This document shows, piece after piece, positions 8,125-15,431 of a DNA stretch of 64,000 nt; position 1 is the first letter of the stretch, and every line of letters begins with the position of its first letter. The translations under genes were made by a program, and so were the position numbers. The notes beneath the pieces are model-generated. The model was not told the origin of the DNA. It did no database searches and saw only the letters and a list, made by a program, of their open reading frames with translations. Origin of the DNA: CADCTB01 sp963768975 (lineage in GTDB: Bacteria; Actinomycetota; Acidimicrobiia; Acidimicrobiales; AC-14); NCBI GenBank assembly GCA_963768975.1, contig CAVYKB010000012.1, positions 62,001 through 126,000 of the forward strand, given 5' to 3'.

Positions 8125-8468
8125 CCGCCCGGGTCCGGCTCGACGCCGCACCACCGGCAGCTGCGCTCGATGTAGACGATGGCGCCGTCGAGCTGCATCG
8201 GATGGCCGCCCCGCAGCTCGTGGCGACCGACCCGGCAGCGGACGCGGTGCCAGAAGTCGCGCTCCCCGCGGTCTCCGTAGGACCAAGGCATGCTCAGGTA
8301 GGTCATCACCGGCCCCCGCTCCCGGCGCGGCGCCGGCGGTGGGTCCTGGGCTGTCGGGGGCGGGAGCTGGCCGTCCATGTCTTCGACCGCGCGCGCCAGC
8401 CCGAACGCCGGGGCCCGGTTGAAGAGGTGGGGCGTCCGCTCCGTCCAGCGATCGAGGTCCTCCGCCAT
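8103..8468 (-). CDS. Hypothetical protein with a C-terminal Cys/His cluster
   Basis: 121 aa from the ATG beginning MAEDLDRW; an in-frame ATG 12 codons upstream is possible. The first 60 residues are Pro-rich and variable. The C-terminal half contains CRVGRHEL, then after a strand-like segment SCRWCGVEPD, giving C-x4-H and C-x2-C spacing that could bind zinc. I do not recognise the family. It overlaps and probably shares an mRNA with the VOC gene. Confidence 0.6.
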   Translation of the reverse strand: MAEDLDRWTERTPHLFNRAPAFGLARAVEDMDGQLPPPTAQDPPPAPRRERGPVMTYLSMPWSYGDRGERDFWHRVRCRVGRHELRGGHPMQLDGAIVYIERSCRWCGVEPDPGGWNSASA

Positions 8469-8525
8469 CGGCCCAAAGATCCCACTCTGGCGCCGGTCCC
8501 GCAATGGATGACCGGCACACTTAGC

Positions 8526-8624
8526 TCAGCTGGGCTGGGGCACGATCCGGATGGAGGGCGTGGGCGACCTCCACTCGCCGAAGAACTCCTTGGCCTCGTC
8601 GTCGGACGCCCCACTGATGATCAC
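8526..8624 (-). CDS. Possible 32-codon peptide in an otherwise empty spacer
   Basis: The 240-bp spacer between 8469 and 8708 has no full gene. One short frame from GTG encodes VIISGASDDEAKEFFGEWRS and twelve more residues, with an amphipathic, protein-like composition rather than the Arg/Pro-rich look of antisense frames. There is no clear ribosome binding site. It may be a micro-protein or the end of a decayed gene. Confidence 0.25.
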   Translation of the reverse strand: MIISGASDDEAKEFFGEWRSPTPSIRIVPQPS

Positions 8625-8708
8625 GTCTCACCCCGGCTTCCAGTTGACCGGCTTCGACACCCCGGTCATCACGCCCACGCCGCCACGGAGCGCGCGCGGT
8701 GCGGCACA

Positions 8709-9179
8709 ATGGGAGTGGTGATCCTGAGCCGTATAGGAGCGGTGCTTGCCCTGGTCGTGGCCACCGCGAGCTGTGGCTCGGGCGAGGAGGAGCCGGCGCC
8801 GGCGGCCTCCCAGAGCACCAGCCCGCCGGCGGCGAGCAGGACGGCGGCACCTGTCCTCCAGGCGGCCGAGCAGGCCGAGGCGGCCCGGTCCCGGGGGGCC
8901 GACCCGGCGGCCCTCTCGACCGCGCTGGTCCACGTCCGCCGCGACGGCGCCGTCGAGGTGCTCCTGCACACCGTGACCACCGTCACCCCCGCCCAGCTCG
9001 AGGAGCTGCGCCGGCTTGGGGCCGAGGTCGTGGGGTCGACGCTGACGCCGGCCGTCGCCGGCCAGGCGCCGGGGTCGATGGTGCAGGCATGGGTACCCGC
9101 CGACCGCATCGCCACGCTGGACGCCATGCCGTGGGTCGCGGCCGTGACCCCGCCGTCCTACGGCAGCGCCGGCGGCTAG
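8709..9179 (+). CDS. Lipoprotein resembling the propeptide domain of the adjacent S8 protease
   Basis: 156 aa. The signal is followed by lipobox TASC and a Ser/Ala/Pro linker. Residues about 75-155 align with residues about 68-140 of the next gene: LVHVRRDGAVEVLLH against VVHVDREGRVELAFH, and MPWVAAVTPPSYG against LPWVAAVTAPGYG. The protease domain itself is absent. Subtilisin propeptides act as folding chaperones and inhibitors, so a free membrane-anchored copy next to the protease could control it; that role is inferred. The gene lies 79 bp upstream on the same strand. Confidence 0.7.
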   Translation: MGVVILSRIGAVLALVVATASCGSGEEEPAPAASQSTSPPAASRTAAPVLQAAEQAEAARSRGADPAALSTALVHVRRDGAVEVLLHTVTTVTPAQLEELRRLGAEVVGSTLTPAVAGQAPGSMVQAWVPADRIATLDAMPWVAAVTPPSYGSAGG

Positions 9180-9258
9180 TTCAGAGTCCGGGTAAGCGTC
9201 CGGTGCCTCTGCCAGACTGAACGGGCAACTGGCGGCGCAGAGTTTGGGGGGTTGAGGA

Positions 9259-12174
9259 ATGGGTCGACGGGTCAAGTTCGCTTTGGGCGCGCTCGCGCTG
9301 CTCGCAGGTGCAGTCACCGGGGTCATGCCCCAGATGGCGGGAGCGCAGGTCCCCGCTTCGCCTCCGGGGAAGGCGCTGCCGAGCGCCGTCCAGCAGAAAC
9401 TGGCCGAGGTCGCCGGCGCCGTCGCCGCGAAGCGCGTCGCCGACCTGTCGACGCTGTCGAACGACGTGGTCCACGTCGACCGTGAGGGCCGCGTCGAGCT
9501 GGCCTTCCACGCCCCACGCCGCGTCGGCGTGGTCGAGGAGCAGTCGCTCAAGAGCCTCGGCGCAATCGGGGTCTTCTCGTCGCCGGCCATCGGCGTGGTG
9601 CAGGGCTTCGTGCCCCCGGCCAAGGTGGCCGCGGCCTCGGCGCTGCCCTGGGTGGCAGCGGTGACCGCGCCCGGCTACGGCACCGTCGACGTCGGCTCGG
9701 TAAACAGCGAGGGCGTGGCCTTCCACCGGGCCGACCTGGCCCAGACGGCAGGGATCAACGGCGCCGGCATCAATGTCGGCGTCATCTCCGACGGTGTCAC
9801 GAACCTGGCCGCCTCCCAGGCCCTGGGAGACCTGCCCGCTGGGGTGAACGTCCTGGCCGTGGGCGCCGGCGACGAGGGCACCGCCATGCTCGAGATCGTC
9901 CAGGACATGGCGCCCAGCGCTGGCCTGATCTTCAACGCTTCCGGTGGGGGTGTGGCCAACCACGTCAACGCCCTGAACAACCTGGTGGCCAACGGCGCCA
10001 ACGTCATCACCGAGGACATTGCTTTCGACGCTGAGCCCGCCTTCCAGGTCGGCTCGGCCGCCCAGACGGCGGAGAACATCGCCGCCGGCGGCGTCTCCGT
10101 GCACTCCTCGGCCGGCAACCAAGGCGCCCGCCACGCCGCCCGCGTCGTCGCCAACGGCAGCGGCCAGCGCCCGGACAACACGGCAAACGTCCCCGCCGGG
10201 TGCGCCAACCAGCCCGACAACGTGGTCGACATCGACCCGGGCGGTGGCACCGCCTTCGACGTCACCGTCGCCACCACGAACCCGCCCGCGGCCAACAACA
10301 CCCTCACCGTCACCCTCCAGTGGAGCGAGCCCCGGGCCATCTTCCCGACCGCCGGCCGGGGCGGGTTCACCGACCTGAACCTGTACGTCATGAACGCCGC
10401 CCTGACCCAGTGCCTGGGCCAGAGCACGGCGGTGCAGGCCAACGGCACCGGCGACACCCTGGAGCAGGTCTCGGTCGTCTTGCCCCAGGGCTCGGCGGCC
10501 AAGATCGTCGTCGACGTGCAGACCGCGTCGACCACCGCCCCCACGATCGACCTTCGCTGGCGCAACGGCGTGGCGGTGGACACCACCACCCGGGCTGCGA
10601 GCCTGAACCCGGACTCCAACTACACCGGCCAGGCCACGTCGGCGGCCGCCCTCAACGCCAACAGCGGCAACCTGGAGGCCTTCAGCTCCGCCGGGCCGGT
10701 CATGCTCGGACTGACCAGGACGTGTCCCGGCCTCGCCGCCGGCCCGTGCGGCGCCGGCGTGGCCGGCGGCGGCATCGCCAGCACCGCGGGCCCGACGTGG
10801 GCTGCGGCCGACGGGGTGACGGTCACCGGCGTCGGTGGGTTCGGCTCGCCGTTCTTCGGGACTTCGGCGTCCGCTCCCCACGCCGCCGCCTGCGATGCCC
10901 TCGTCCGCCAAGGCGAGGTCGGCATCACCGTCGCCCAGGTCACTCAGCGCCTGCGGGCGACGGCCATCGACGTGGCACCCGCGGGCGTCGACAACATCAC
11001 CGGCGCCGGCCGCCTCGACTGCCTGGCCGCCGCGGTCAACGCCAACCTGTCGATCACCAAGACCGACTCGCCCGACCCAGTCGCCACCGGCGGGGCGCTG
11101 ACCTACACCCTCAGCGTCACCAACAACGGGCCGGAGACTGCGCCCGTCGTGACGGTGGTCGACACCCTGCCGGCCGGCGTGACCTACGTGTCCGACAGCC
11201 TCGTCGCCCCTGACGACTGCACGGTCGCCGGCGCCACCATCACCTGCACCCTGAACAATCTGCTCAGCGGCCAGACCCGCCAGTTCACCATCACCACGTC
11301 GGTGTCGCCGGGAGCGACGCCGGGAGGGGTGCTCGTCAACAACGCCCGGGTGAGCGGCTCGTTCGACAGCGTCCCCGGGAACAACACGACCTCGGCATCG
11401 ACGACGGCCAAGACCCAGCCGACGATCTCCACCGTCGCCACGTCGGCCATCGGGTACACCGCGGCCAACCCGCCGCTGATCACCGACACCGCCACCCTCG
11501 GCAACGGGACCGCCCCGACCGGCACGCTCACCTTCCGGGCCTTCCTTCCCGGCAACCTCACCTGCGCCGGGGCGGCGGCGTTCACGAACGTGAAGGCCGT
11601 GGCCGGAAACGCCAACTACGTCTCCGACCCGTTCAACGCCGCCGCAGAGGGCGTCTACCGGTGGACGGTGGTCTACAGCGGCGACGGCGCCAACCTCCCG
11701 GTGACGTCGCCCTGCAACGCGCCGAACGAGACCTCGACGGTGACCAGCATCTGCTCGGCGCCGCCGGCGCCGGGGACGCTGCCCGGGAACAACATCGTCA
11801 TCGCCGCTCCCGGCCTGACCACCTTCGGCACCGCCGGCAACGACGTGATCTACGGCACCGCCGGCGCCGACCGCATCGCCGGCCTCGGTGGCGACGACAT
11901 CATCTTCGGCGGCGACGGCCTCGACCAGATCAGCGGCGGGGACGGGAAGGACACCGCCTGTGGAGGCGATGGGCCCGACCAGCTGGCGGCCAGCCCCGGC
12001 GATGACCTTCTGGTCGGCGGGCCCGGCAACGACGACCTCGCCGGCGGGACCGGCAACGACCGGCTCATCGGGGGCACGGGCATCGACCGGCTCTCAGGCA
12101 GCGAGGACACCGACACGTGCACCCCGGGTACCGACCCGGCCAGCCAGACACTGCTGTGCGAGGTGATCGTCTAA
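9259..12174 (+). CDS. Large secreted S8 (subtilisin-like) peptidase with DUF11, Ig-like and RTX-like repeats
   Basis: 971 aa, preceded by GAGGA close to the ATG. Order: signal peptide (1-29), propeptide-like region (about 60-145), peptidase region (about 150-590), a DUF11 repeat (about 595-735, SITKTDSPDPVATGG and so on), an Ig-like domain (about 737-850) and glycine-rich GGxGxD repeats (about 865-955) that normally bind calcium. The catalytic Asp is D178 in GVISDGV and the Ser is S536 in GTSASAP, with SSAGN for the oxyanion. The canonical His-Gly-Thr motif is replaced by D-E-G-T (205-208), so Glu206 sits where His is expected, reminiscent of sedolisins. It should be a secreted or surface protease. 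Confidence 0.85.
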   Translation: MGRRVKFALGALALLAGAVTGVMPQMAGAQVPASPPGKALPSAVQQKLAEVAGAVAAKRVADLSTLSNDVVHVDREGRVELAFHAPRRVGVVEEQSLKSLGAIGVFSSPAIGVVQGFVPPAKVAAASALPWVAAVTAPGYGTVDVGSVNSEGVAFHRADLAQTAGINGAGINVGVISDGVTNLAASQALGDLPAGVNVLAVGAGDEGTAMLEIVQDMAPSAGLIFNASGGGVANHVNALNNLVANGANVITEDIAFDAEPAFQVGSAAQTAENIAAGGVSVHSSAGNQGARHAARVVANGSGQRPDNTANVPAGCANQPDNVVDIDPGGGTAFDVTVATTNPPAANNTLTVTLQWSEPRAIFPTAGRGGFTDLNLYVMNAALTQCLGQSTAVQANGTGDTLEQVSVVLPQGSAAKIVVDVQTASTTAPTIDLRWRNGVAVDTTTRAASLNPDSNYTGQATSAAALNANSGNLEAFSSAGPVMLGLTRTCPGLAAGPCGAGVAGGGIASTAGPTWAAADGVTVTGVGGFGSPFFGTSASAPHAAACDALVRQGEVGITVAQVTQRLRATAIDVAPAGVDNITGAGRLDCLAAAVNANLSITKTDSPDPVATGGALTYTLSVTNNGPETAPVVTVVDTLPAGVTYVSDSLVAPDDCTVAGATITCTLNNLLSGQTRQFTITTSVSPGATPGGVLVNNARVSGSFDSVPGNNTTSASTTAKTQPTISTVATSAIGYTAANPPLITDTATLGNGTAPTGTLTFRAFLPGNLTCAGAAAFTNVKAVAGNANYVSDPFNAAAEGVYRWTVVYSGDGANLPVTSPCNAPNETSTVTSICSAPPAPGTLPGNNIVIAAPGLTTFGTAGNDVIYGTAGADRIAGLGGDDIIFGGDGLDQISGGDGKDTACGGDGPDQLAASPGDDLLVGGPGNDDLAGGTGNDRLIGGTGIDRLSGSEDTDTCTPGTDPASQTLLCEVIV

Positions 12175-12222
12175 GCAGCGGGACCGTCGATACAGGGACG
12201 GGCGTGGCGTCGTAGAAGTGGT

Positions 12223-12618
12223 ATGCACCGCATCGCACGGGTCGCCGCCGCCACGTTCGTCCTCGCCGGCGGGTACATCCACCTGGACCTTTGGCGCGAC
12301 GGCTACCGGGCCATCGAGTACATCGGGCCGCTGTTCGTCGCCAACGCGGTGGTCTCCGTGCTCCTGGTCTTGGCCCTGCTCCTCCGGCCGGGTGCCCCGG
12401 TGGCGGTCGCCGGCGCGGTCTTCTCCCTCGGCTCACTCGTGGCTCTGGTGCTCAGCCGCACGACCGGCCTCCTCGGCTTCACCGAGCGGGGCTGGAGCGA
12501 CATGGCCGTTCAGGCCACCACCGCCGAGATCGGCGCCGTCGTCGCCATCGCCCTGGTGATGGTCGTCCGGCGCCTGCCGGCGCCGGCGCTCTCGCCCATA
12601 CGGGTGGACGCTCCCTAA
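12223..12618 (+). CDS. Small integral membrane protein, unknown function
   Basis: 131 aa with four predicted hydrophobic helices: near residues 5-20, 30-50, 57-75 and 90-112. The loops contain HLDLWRDGYR and SRTTGLLGFTERGWSD. No catalytic motif is visible. It lies 10 bp upstream of the SpoIIE phosphatase gene and may be co-transcribed with it, so a sensory or regulatory partner role is conceivable but unproven. Confidence 0.65.
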   Translation: MHRIARVAAATFVLAGGYIHLDLWRDGYRAIEYIGPLFVANAVVSVLLVLALLLRPGAPVAVAGAVFSLGSLVALVLSRTTGLLGFTERGWSDMAVQATTAEIGAVVAIALVMVVRRLPAPALSPIRVDAP

Positions 12619-12627
12619 GCTGGCTCG

Positions 12628-13851
12628 ATGCAGAGTCGGGGGATCATCGGGGATCTCCTTCGCCGGGCCTCGGTCACCGCCCCCGACCTCCTCGCCGCCG
12701 ACGTGGCCGCCGCCCTCCACGAGGCGGGTGGCCACCACCTCGTGCTGTACGTCGCCGACTACGAGCAGCTCATGCTCCAGCCGGTCGGCATCGCCGTCGA
12801 CCTGCTGGCCGAGGAGCTGAAGGGCATCCCCGTCGAGGGCACGCTCGCCGGCCGGGCGTTCCAACTCCAGCAGGTGGTCACCGCCCAGTTCGACGACGGC
12901 TGGCGGGTGTGGGCACCCGTGCGGGAACGGGCCGAGCGCATCGGCGTCCTCGAGTTCGGCTTCCCCGAGATCGACCACGAGCTGCTGGAGCTGTGCGACG
13001 ACCTCGGCCTCCTGGCCGGGCATCTGGTCCACACCGCGGGCCGCTACACCGACCTGGTGGAGCTCCGGCGCCGGCGCCGGCCGATGAACCTGGCCGCCGA
13101 GATGCAGTGGGACATGCTCATGCCTCCGCTGGCATTCTCGTCGCCCGAGCTGGCCATCGCCGGGATCCTGGAGCCGGCCTACTTCGTCGCCGGCGACGCC
13201 TTCGATTACTCGCTGAACGGCGAGCTGTTCGGCTTCGCCATCCTCGACGCCATGGGCCACGGCGTGCACTCGACGCTGGCCAGCACGCTCGCTCTCGGTG
13301 CGTTCCGTCACGGCCGGCGGCTGGGCCTCGACCTAGCCGTGATCGCCGAGCAGATGGACGACGCCCTGGTCGAGCACCTGGCCGGCGACGGGTTCGTCAC
13401 CGGCCACATCTGCCAGCTCGACGTGGCCACCGGCGACTTCCGGTGGGTCAATGCCGGCCACCCGTCGCCGCTGCTGATCCGGGGAGCGAAGGTCGTCGGC
13501 GAGATGCACGCGGCATCGTGCCTTCCGCTGGGGCTCGGCATCGACGTGACCGAGATCGGCACCGTCCGCTTCCAGCCCGGCGACCGGGTGCTCTTCTACT
13601 CCGACGGCGTGATCGAGGCCCGGCCCCAGGGTGGGCGGGAGTTCGGCGTCGACCGGCTGGTCGACGATGCCGAGGAGTTCCTCGGCAACGACTTGCCGGT
13701 GGCCGAGGTGCTGCGGCGGCTCGTCCGGCGCCTCCGGGAGCACCGGGGCGCCGAGTTGGAGGACGACGCCACGCTCGTGTTCCTCGAGTGGCAGCCGCTA
13801 GGCGGTCGCCGTGGGCTCCACCAGCCGGCGCAGGGGCCCGTCCGGGCGTAG
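12628..13851 (+). CDS. SpoIIE/RsbU-type PP2C phosphatase with an N-terminal sensor region
   Basis: 407 aa. Residues 1-155 form a GAF-like or similar sensor region. The C-terminal SpoIIE domain (about 175-395) has the PP2C metal-binding elements: GDAFDYS, ILDAMGHGVHSTLAST, NAGHPSPLLI, SDGVIEA and DDATLVFLEW. RsbU-type phosphatases dephosphorylate anti-anti-sigma factors and so free an alternative sigma factor. The convergent neighbour is an RsbW-like kinase, fitting a partner-switching module, although no STAS antagonist gene is seen here. The 3' end overlaps that neighbour by 54 bases, beyond the usual end of the family. Confidence 0.85.
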   Translation: MQSRGIIGDLLRRASVTAPDLLAADVAAALHEAGGHHLVLYVADYEQLMLQPVGIAVDLLAEELKGIPVEGTLAGRAFQLQQVVTAQFDDGWRVWAPVRERAERIGVLEFGFPEIDHELLELCDDLGLLAGHLVHTAGRYTDLVELRRRRRPMNLAAEMQWDMLMPPLAFSSPELAIAGILEPAYFVAGDAFDYSLNGELFGFAILDAMGHGVHSTLASTLALGAFRHGRRLGLDLAVIAEQMDDALVEHLAGDGFVTGHICQLDVATGDFRWVNAGHPSPLLIRGAKVVGEMHAASCLPLGLGIDVTEIGTVRFQPGDRVLFYSDGVIEARPQGGREFGVDRLVDDAEEFLGNDLPVAEVLRRLVRRLREHRGAELEDDATLVFLEWQPLGGRRGLHQPAQGPVRA

Positions 13852-14247
13852 CGACAGGTCCTTGACCAGGTGGACGATCGTGCCGGCCTCGGGCTGCGAC
13901 TCGAACCGCACCGAGTCCACGAGGGCGGCCATGAGCGCCATACCCCGACCGCGCTCCTCGGAGGGGCCGGCCATGTTCACGCCGAGGGAATCCGAGTCGA
14001 AGCCCCGGCCGCTGTCGACGACGCGTATCTCACAGGTGTTGTTCTCGATCACCAGGTGGACCTCGTACTGGTCGTCGGCGCCCGAGTGCTTGACCACGTT
14101 GGCTGCCGCCTCGGTGAGGGCGAGGACCACGTCGCCGATCTCCTCGCCGACCACGCCCAGCTCCTCGAGCGCGGCGGCGGTGATGTGGCGGACGACGGAC
14201 AAGGTCGAGGAGTCCCGGGGAAGGCAGAGCATGAGTGAAATCCTCAC
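13798..14247 (-). CDS. RsbW/SpoIIAB-type anti-sigma factor kinase (HATPase_c_2)
   Basis: 149 aa from a GTG preceded by AGAGGA at good spacing; an ATG five codons on is an alternative. It has the N-box region LALTEAAANVVKHSG and a G1-like VDSGRGFD followed by GRGMALMAALVD, the GHKL ATPase motifs of RsbW-like kinases. Such proteins bind sigma factors and phosphorylate an antagonist. It is convergent with one SpoIIE gene and near a second RsbW-like gene, so the region looks like a stress-signalling cluster. A 34-codon frame with a strong ribosome binding site precedes it. Confidence 0.85.
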   Translation of the reverse strand: MRISLMLCLPRDSSTLSVVRHITAAALEELGVVGEEIGDVVLALTEAAANVVKHSGADDQYEVHLVIENNTCEIRVVDSGRGFDSDSLGVNMAGPSEERGRGMALMAALVDSVRFESQPEAGTIVHLVKDLSLRPDGPLRRLVEPTATA

Positions 14248-14258
14248 GGCCGGTCCTC

Positions 14259-14363
14259 TCACTGGGGGGACGACCGGACGCTCGACTCCGGTGCCCGGGA
14301 CAGAGGGGTAGTTGCAATAGACGTGACCCGCCGGTCGCTGGCGCCGGAGATGCCGAGCTTCAT
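14259..14363 (-). CDS. Possible 34-aa leader or small protein upstream of the anti-sigma gene
   Basis: The ATG is preceded by AAAGGAGG eight bases upstream, the strongest Shine-Dalgarno in this part of the window. The product starts MKLGISGASDRRVTSIATTP and is Ser/Arg-rich at its end. Its stop lies 11 bases before the GTG of the anti-sigma kinase gene, and the AGAGGA site of that gene begins at the stop. This is the layout of a translated leader or a small regulatory protein. The sequence has no relatives that I recognise. Confidence 0.5.
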   Translation of the reverse strand: MKLGISGASDRRVTSIATTPLSRAPESSVRSSPQ

Positions 14364-14514
14364 GGGTGGCGCCTCCTTTTGTTGTCGACGACCTAGAAGG
14401 GTTCTTCCGCCCGCGCCCTCCCACGAAACCACCGACAGTGGTCTCCGCGGCATGCTCCCAGACGCCGGCCAGCAAAACGTCCGCCGATCGCAACCTTTGC
14501 CTGCGATCCGAGAA

Positions 14515-14895
14515 CTACTGTTTGCGGGCGATGGCTTCGGCCAGTTCTTCCTTGTTCATCTTGCTGCGGCCCGCGACGCCGAGCTTCTTGGCCCGGTCGA
14601 GCAGCGTCTGGCGGGAGTTGCCCAGCACGTCGACGCCACCGAAGGTCTTGCCCCCCTTGCGGGCGCTGCGGCCACCCTTGGCCGCCTGGGGATCCGACGG
14701 ACCCTTGGACTTCTTGGGCTGCCAACGGTCTCCGACCTTCTCGAAGGAGTGCTTCAGGGCGGCGAAGGCGGTGCGGTGGGCGCGCTCGCCCTCTCCGTAG
14801 CTCTCGACCGCGGAGTCGTGGGCCTTGGCCCACGTGCGGCGGGCCTTCGCCGGCGAGCGCTGCAGGGTGCTCGGCATCTCGTCCTTGTCAGGCAT
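14515..14895 (-). CDS. ChaB-family protein with a C-terminal Rho-N/SAP-like helix-extended segment
   Basis: 126 aa, preceded by AGGAGGT six bases from the ATG. Residues 7-60 match the ChaB domain (PSTLQRSPAKARRTWAKAHD, then EGERAHRTAFAALKHSFEKVGDRW). After a basic linker, the last 35 residues (TLLDRAKKLGVAGRSKMNKEELAEAI) form a Rho N-terminal/SAP-like motif that usually contacts nucleic acid. In actinobacteria such proteins are commonly general-stress genes, which suits the sigma-regulator neighbours. The biochemical role of ChaB proteins is not established. Confidence 0.85.
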   Translation of the reverse strand: MPDKDEMPSTLQRSPAKARRTWAKAHDSAVESYGEGERAHRTAFAALKHSFEKVGDRWQPKKSKGPSDPQAAKGGRSARKGGKTFGGVDVLGNSRQTLLDRAKKLGVAGRSKMNKEELAEAIARKQ

Positions 14896-14921
14896 GGCGT
14901 ACCTCCTGGTAAGGCGAACGT

Positions 14922-14941
14922 CGCGTACCTACGCGTACCTA
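14922..14941. repeat. Tandem 10-bp direct repeat upstream of the chaB-like gene
   Basis: CGCGTACCTA occurs twice head to tail, 27 bp before the chaB-like start codon (gene on the minus strand). Read in the gene's direction it gives TAGGTACGCG twice, which resembles duplicated -10 elements or a repeated regulator site. The rest of the 125-bp spacer contains CCGGGCCGG-type inverted segments and nothing else I can name. Confidence 0.4.
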
Positions 14942-15020
14942 CCCCGGACCGGCCCGGGTTATGACCACGCTGCATGACCTCGTGGAAAAGGTTCAGGATG
15001 TGGACGGGTGACGAGCTCGG

Positions 15021-15431
15021 TCAAATGGCCTCGACGTCGAGGATGTCGAAGTTGGTCGCAGCGCTCCCATCGAGCTCGAACCACACCCGCTTGCCGGCGG
15101 CCGTCCGGTCTGCGCCCCAGTCGGCGGCGATCCGCTCGACGAGCAGGAGCCCACGGCCGGTGCCCGACAGGTTGGAGTAGTGCTTGCGCACCGGGAGCTG
15201 CGGGTTCCCATCGTGGACCTCGACGCGGACCCGATCGACTCCGGTCTCCACGACCACCTCCACCTCGGTGCCGGTGTGGAGCACGGCGTTGGCGACCAGC
15301 TCGCTGACCAACAGGATCGCGGTGTAGGAAAGGGCGCCGAGCCGGGCGTCCGCTAGCACCGATTCGACGAAGCTCCGAGCCGTGCCGGCACTCAGCGGCA
15401 CCGAAGGGAACGCCTGGCGGTACGTGCTCAC
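15021..15431 (-). CDS. RsbW-like anti-sigma regulatory factor (ATP-binding)
   Basis: 136 aa from GTG. It shows the HATPase_c_2 pattern: ILLVSELVANAVLHTG as N-box, EVHDGNPQLP as G1-like box, and SGTGRGLLLVERIA as G2. The start overlaps the stop of the upstream PAS-GAF-SpoIIE gene as GTGA, so the phosphatase and kinase are translated together. This pairing is common in actinobacteria, where the two proteins set the phosphorylation state of an unlinked anti-sigma antagonist. Confidence 0.85.
   Translation of the reverse strand: MSTYRQAFPSVPLSAGTARSFVESVLADARLGALSYTAILLVSELVANAVLHTGTEVEVVVETGVDRVRVEVHDGNPQLPVRKHYSNLSGTGRGLLLVERIAADWGADRTAAGKRVWFELDGSAATNFDILDVEAI

Noticed and set aside
8521..8560. 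TTAGCTCAGCTGG, a tRNA D-arm look-alike
   Set aside because: No acceptor stem, anticodon arm or GGTTCGAAT-type T-loop can be built around it.
9181..10911. Long minus-strand frame opposite the S8 protease
   Set aside because: The plus frame has the signal peptide, catalytic motifs and repeats; the minus frame has none.
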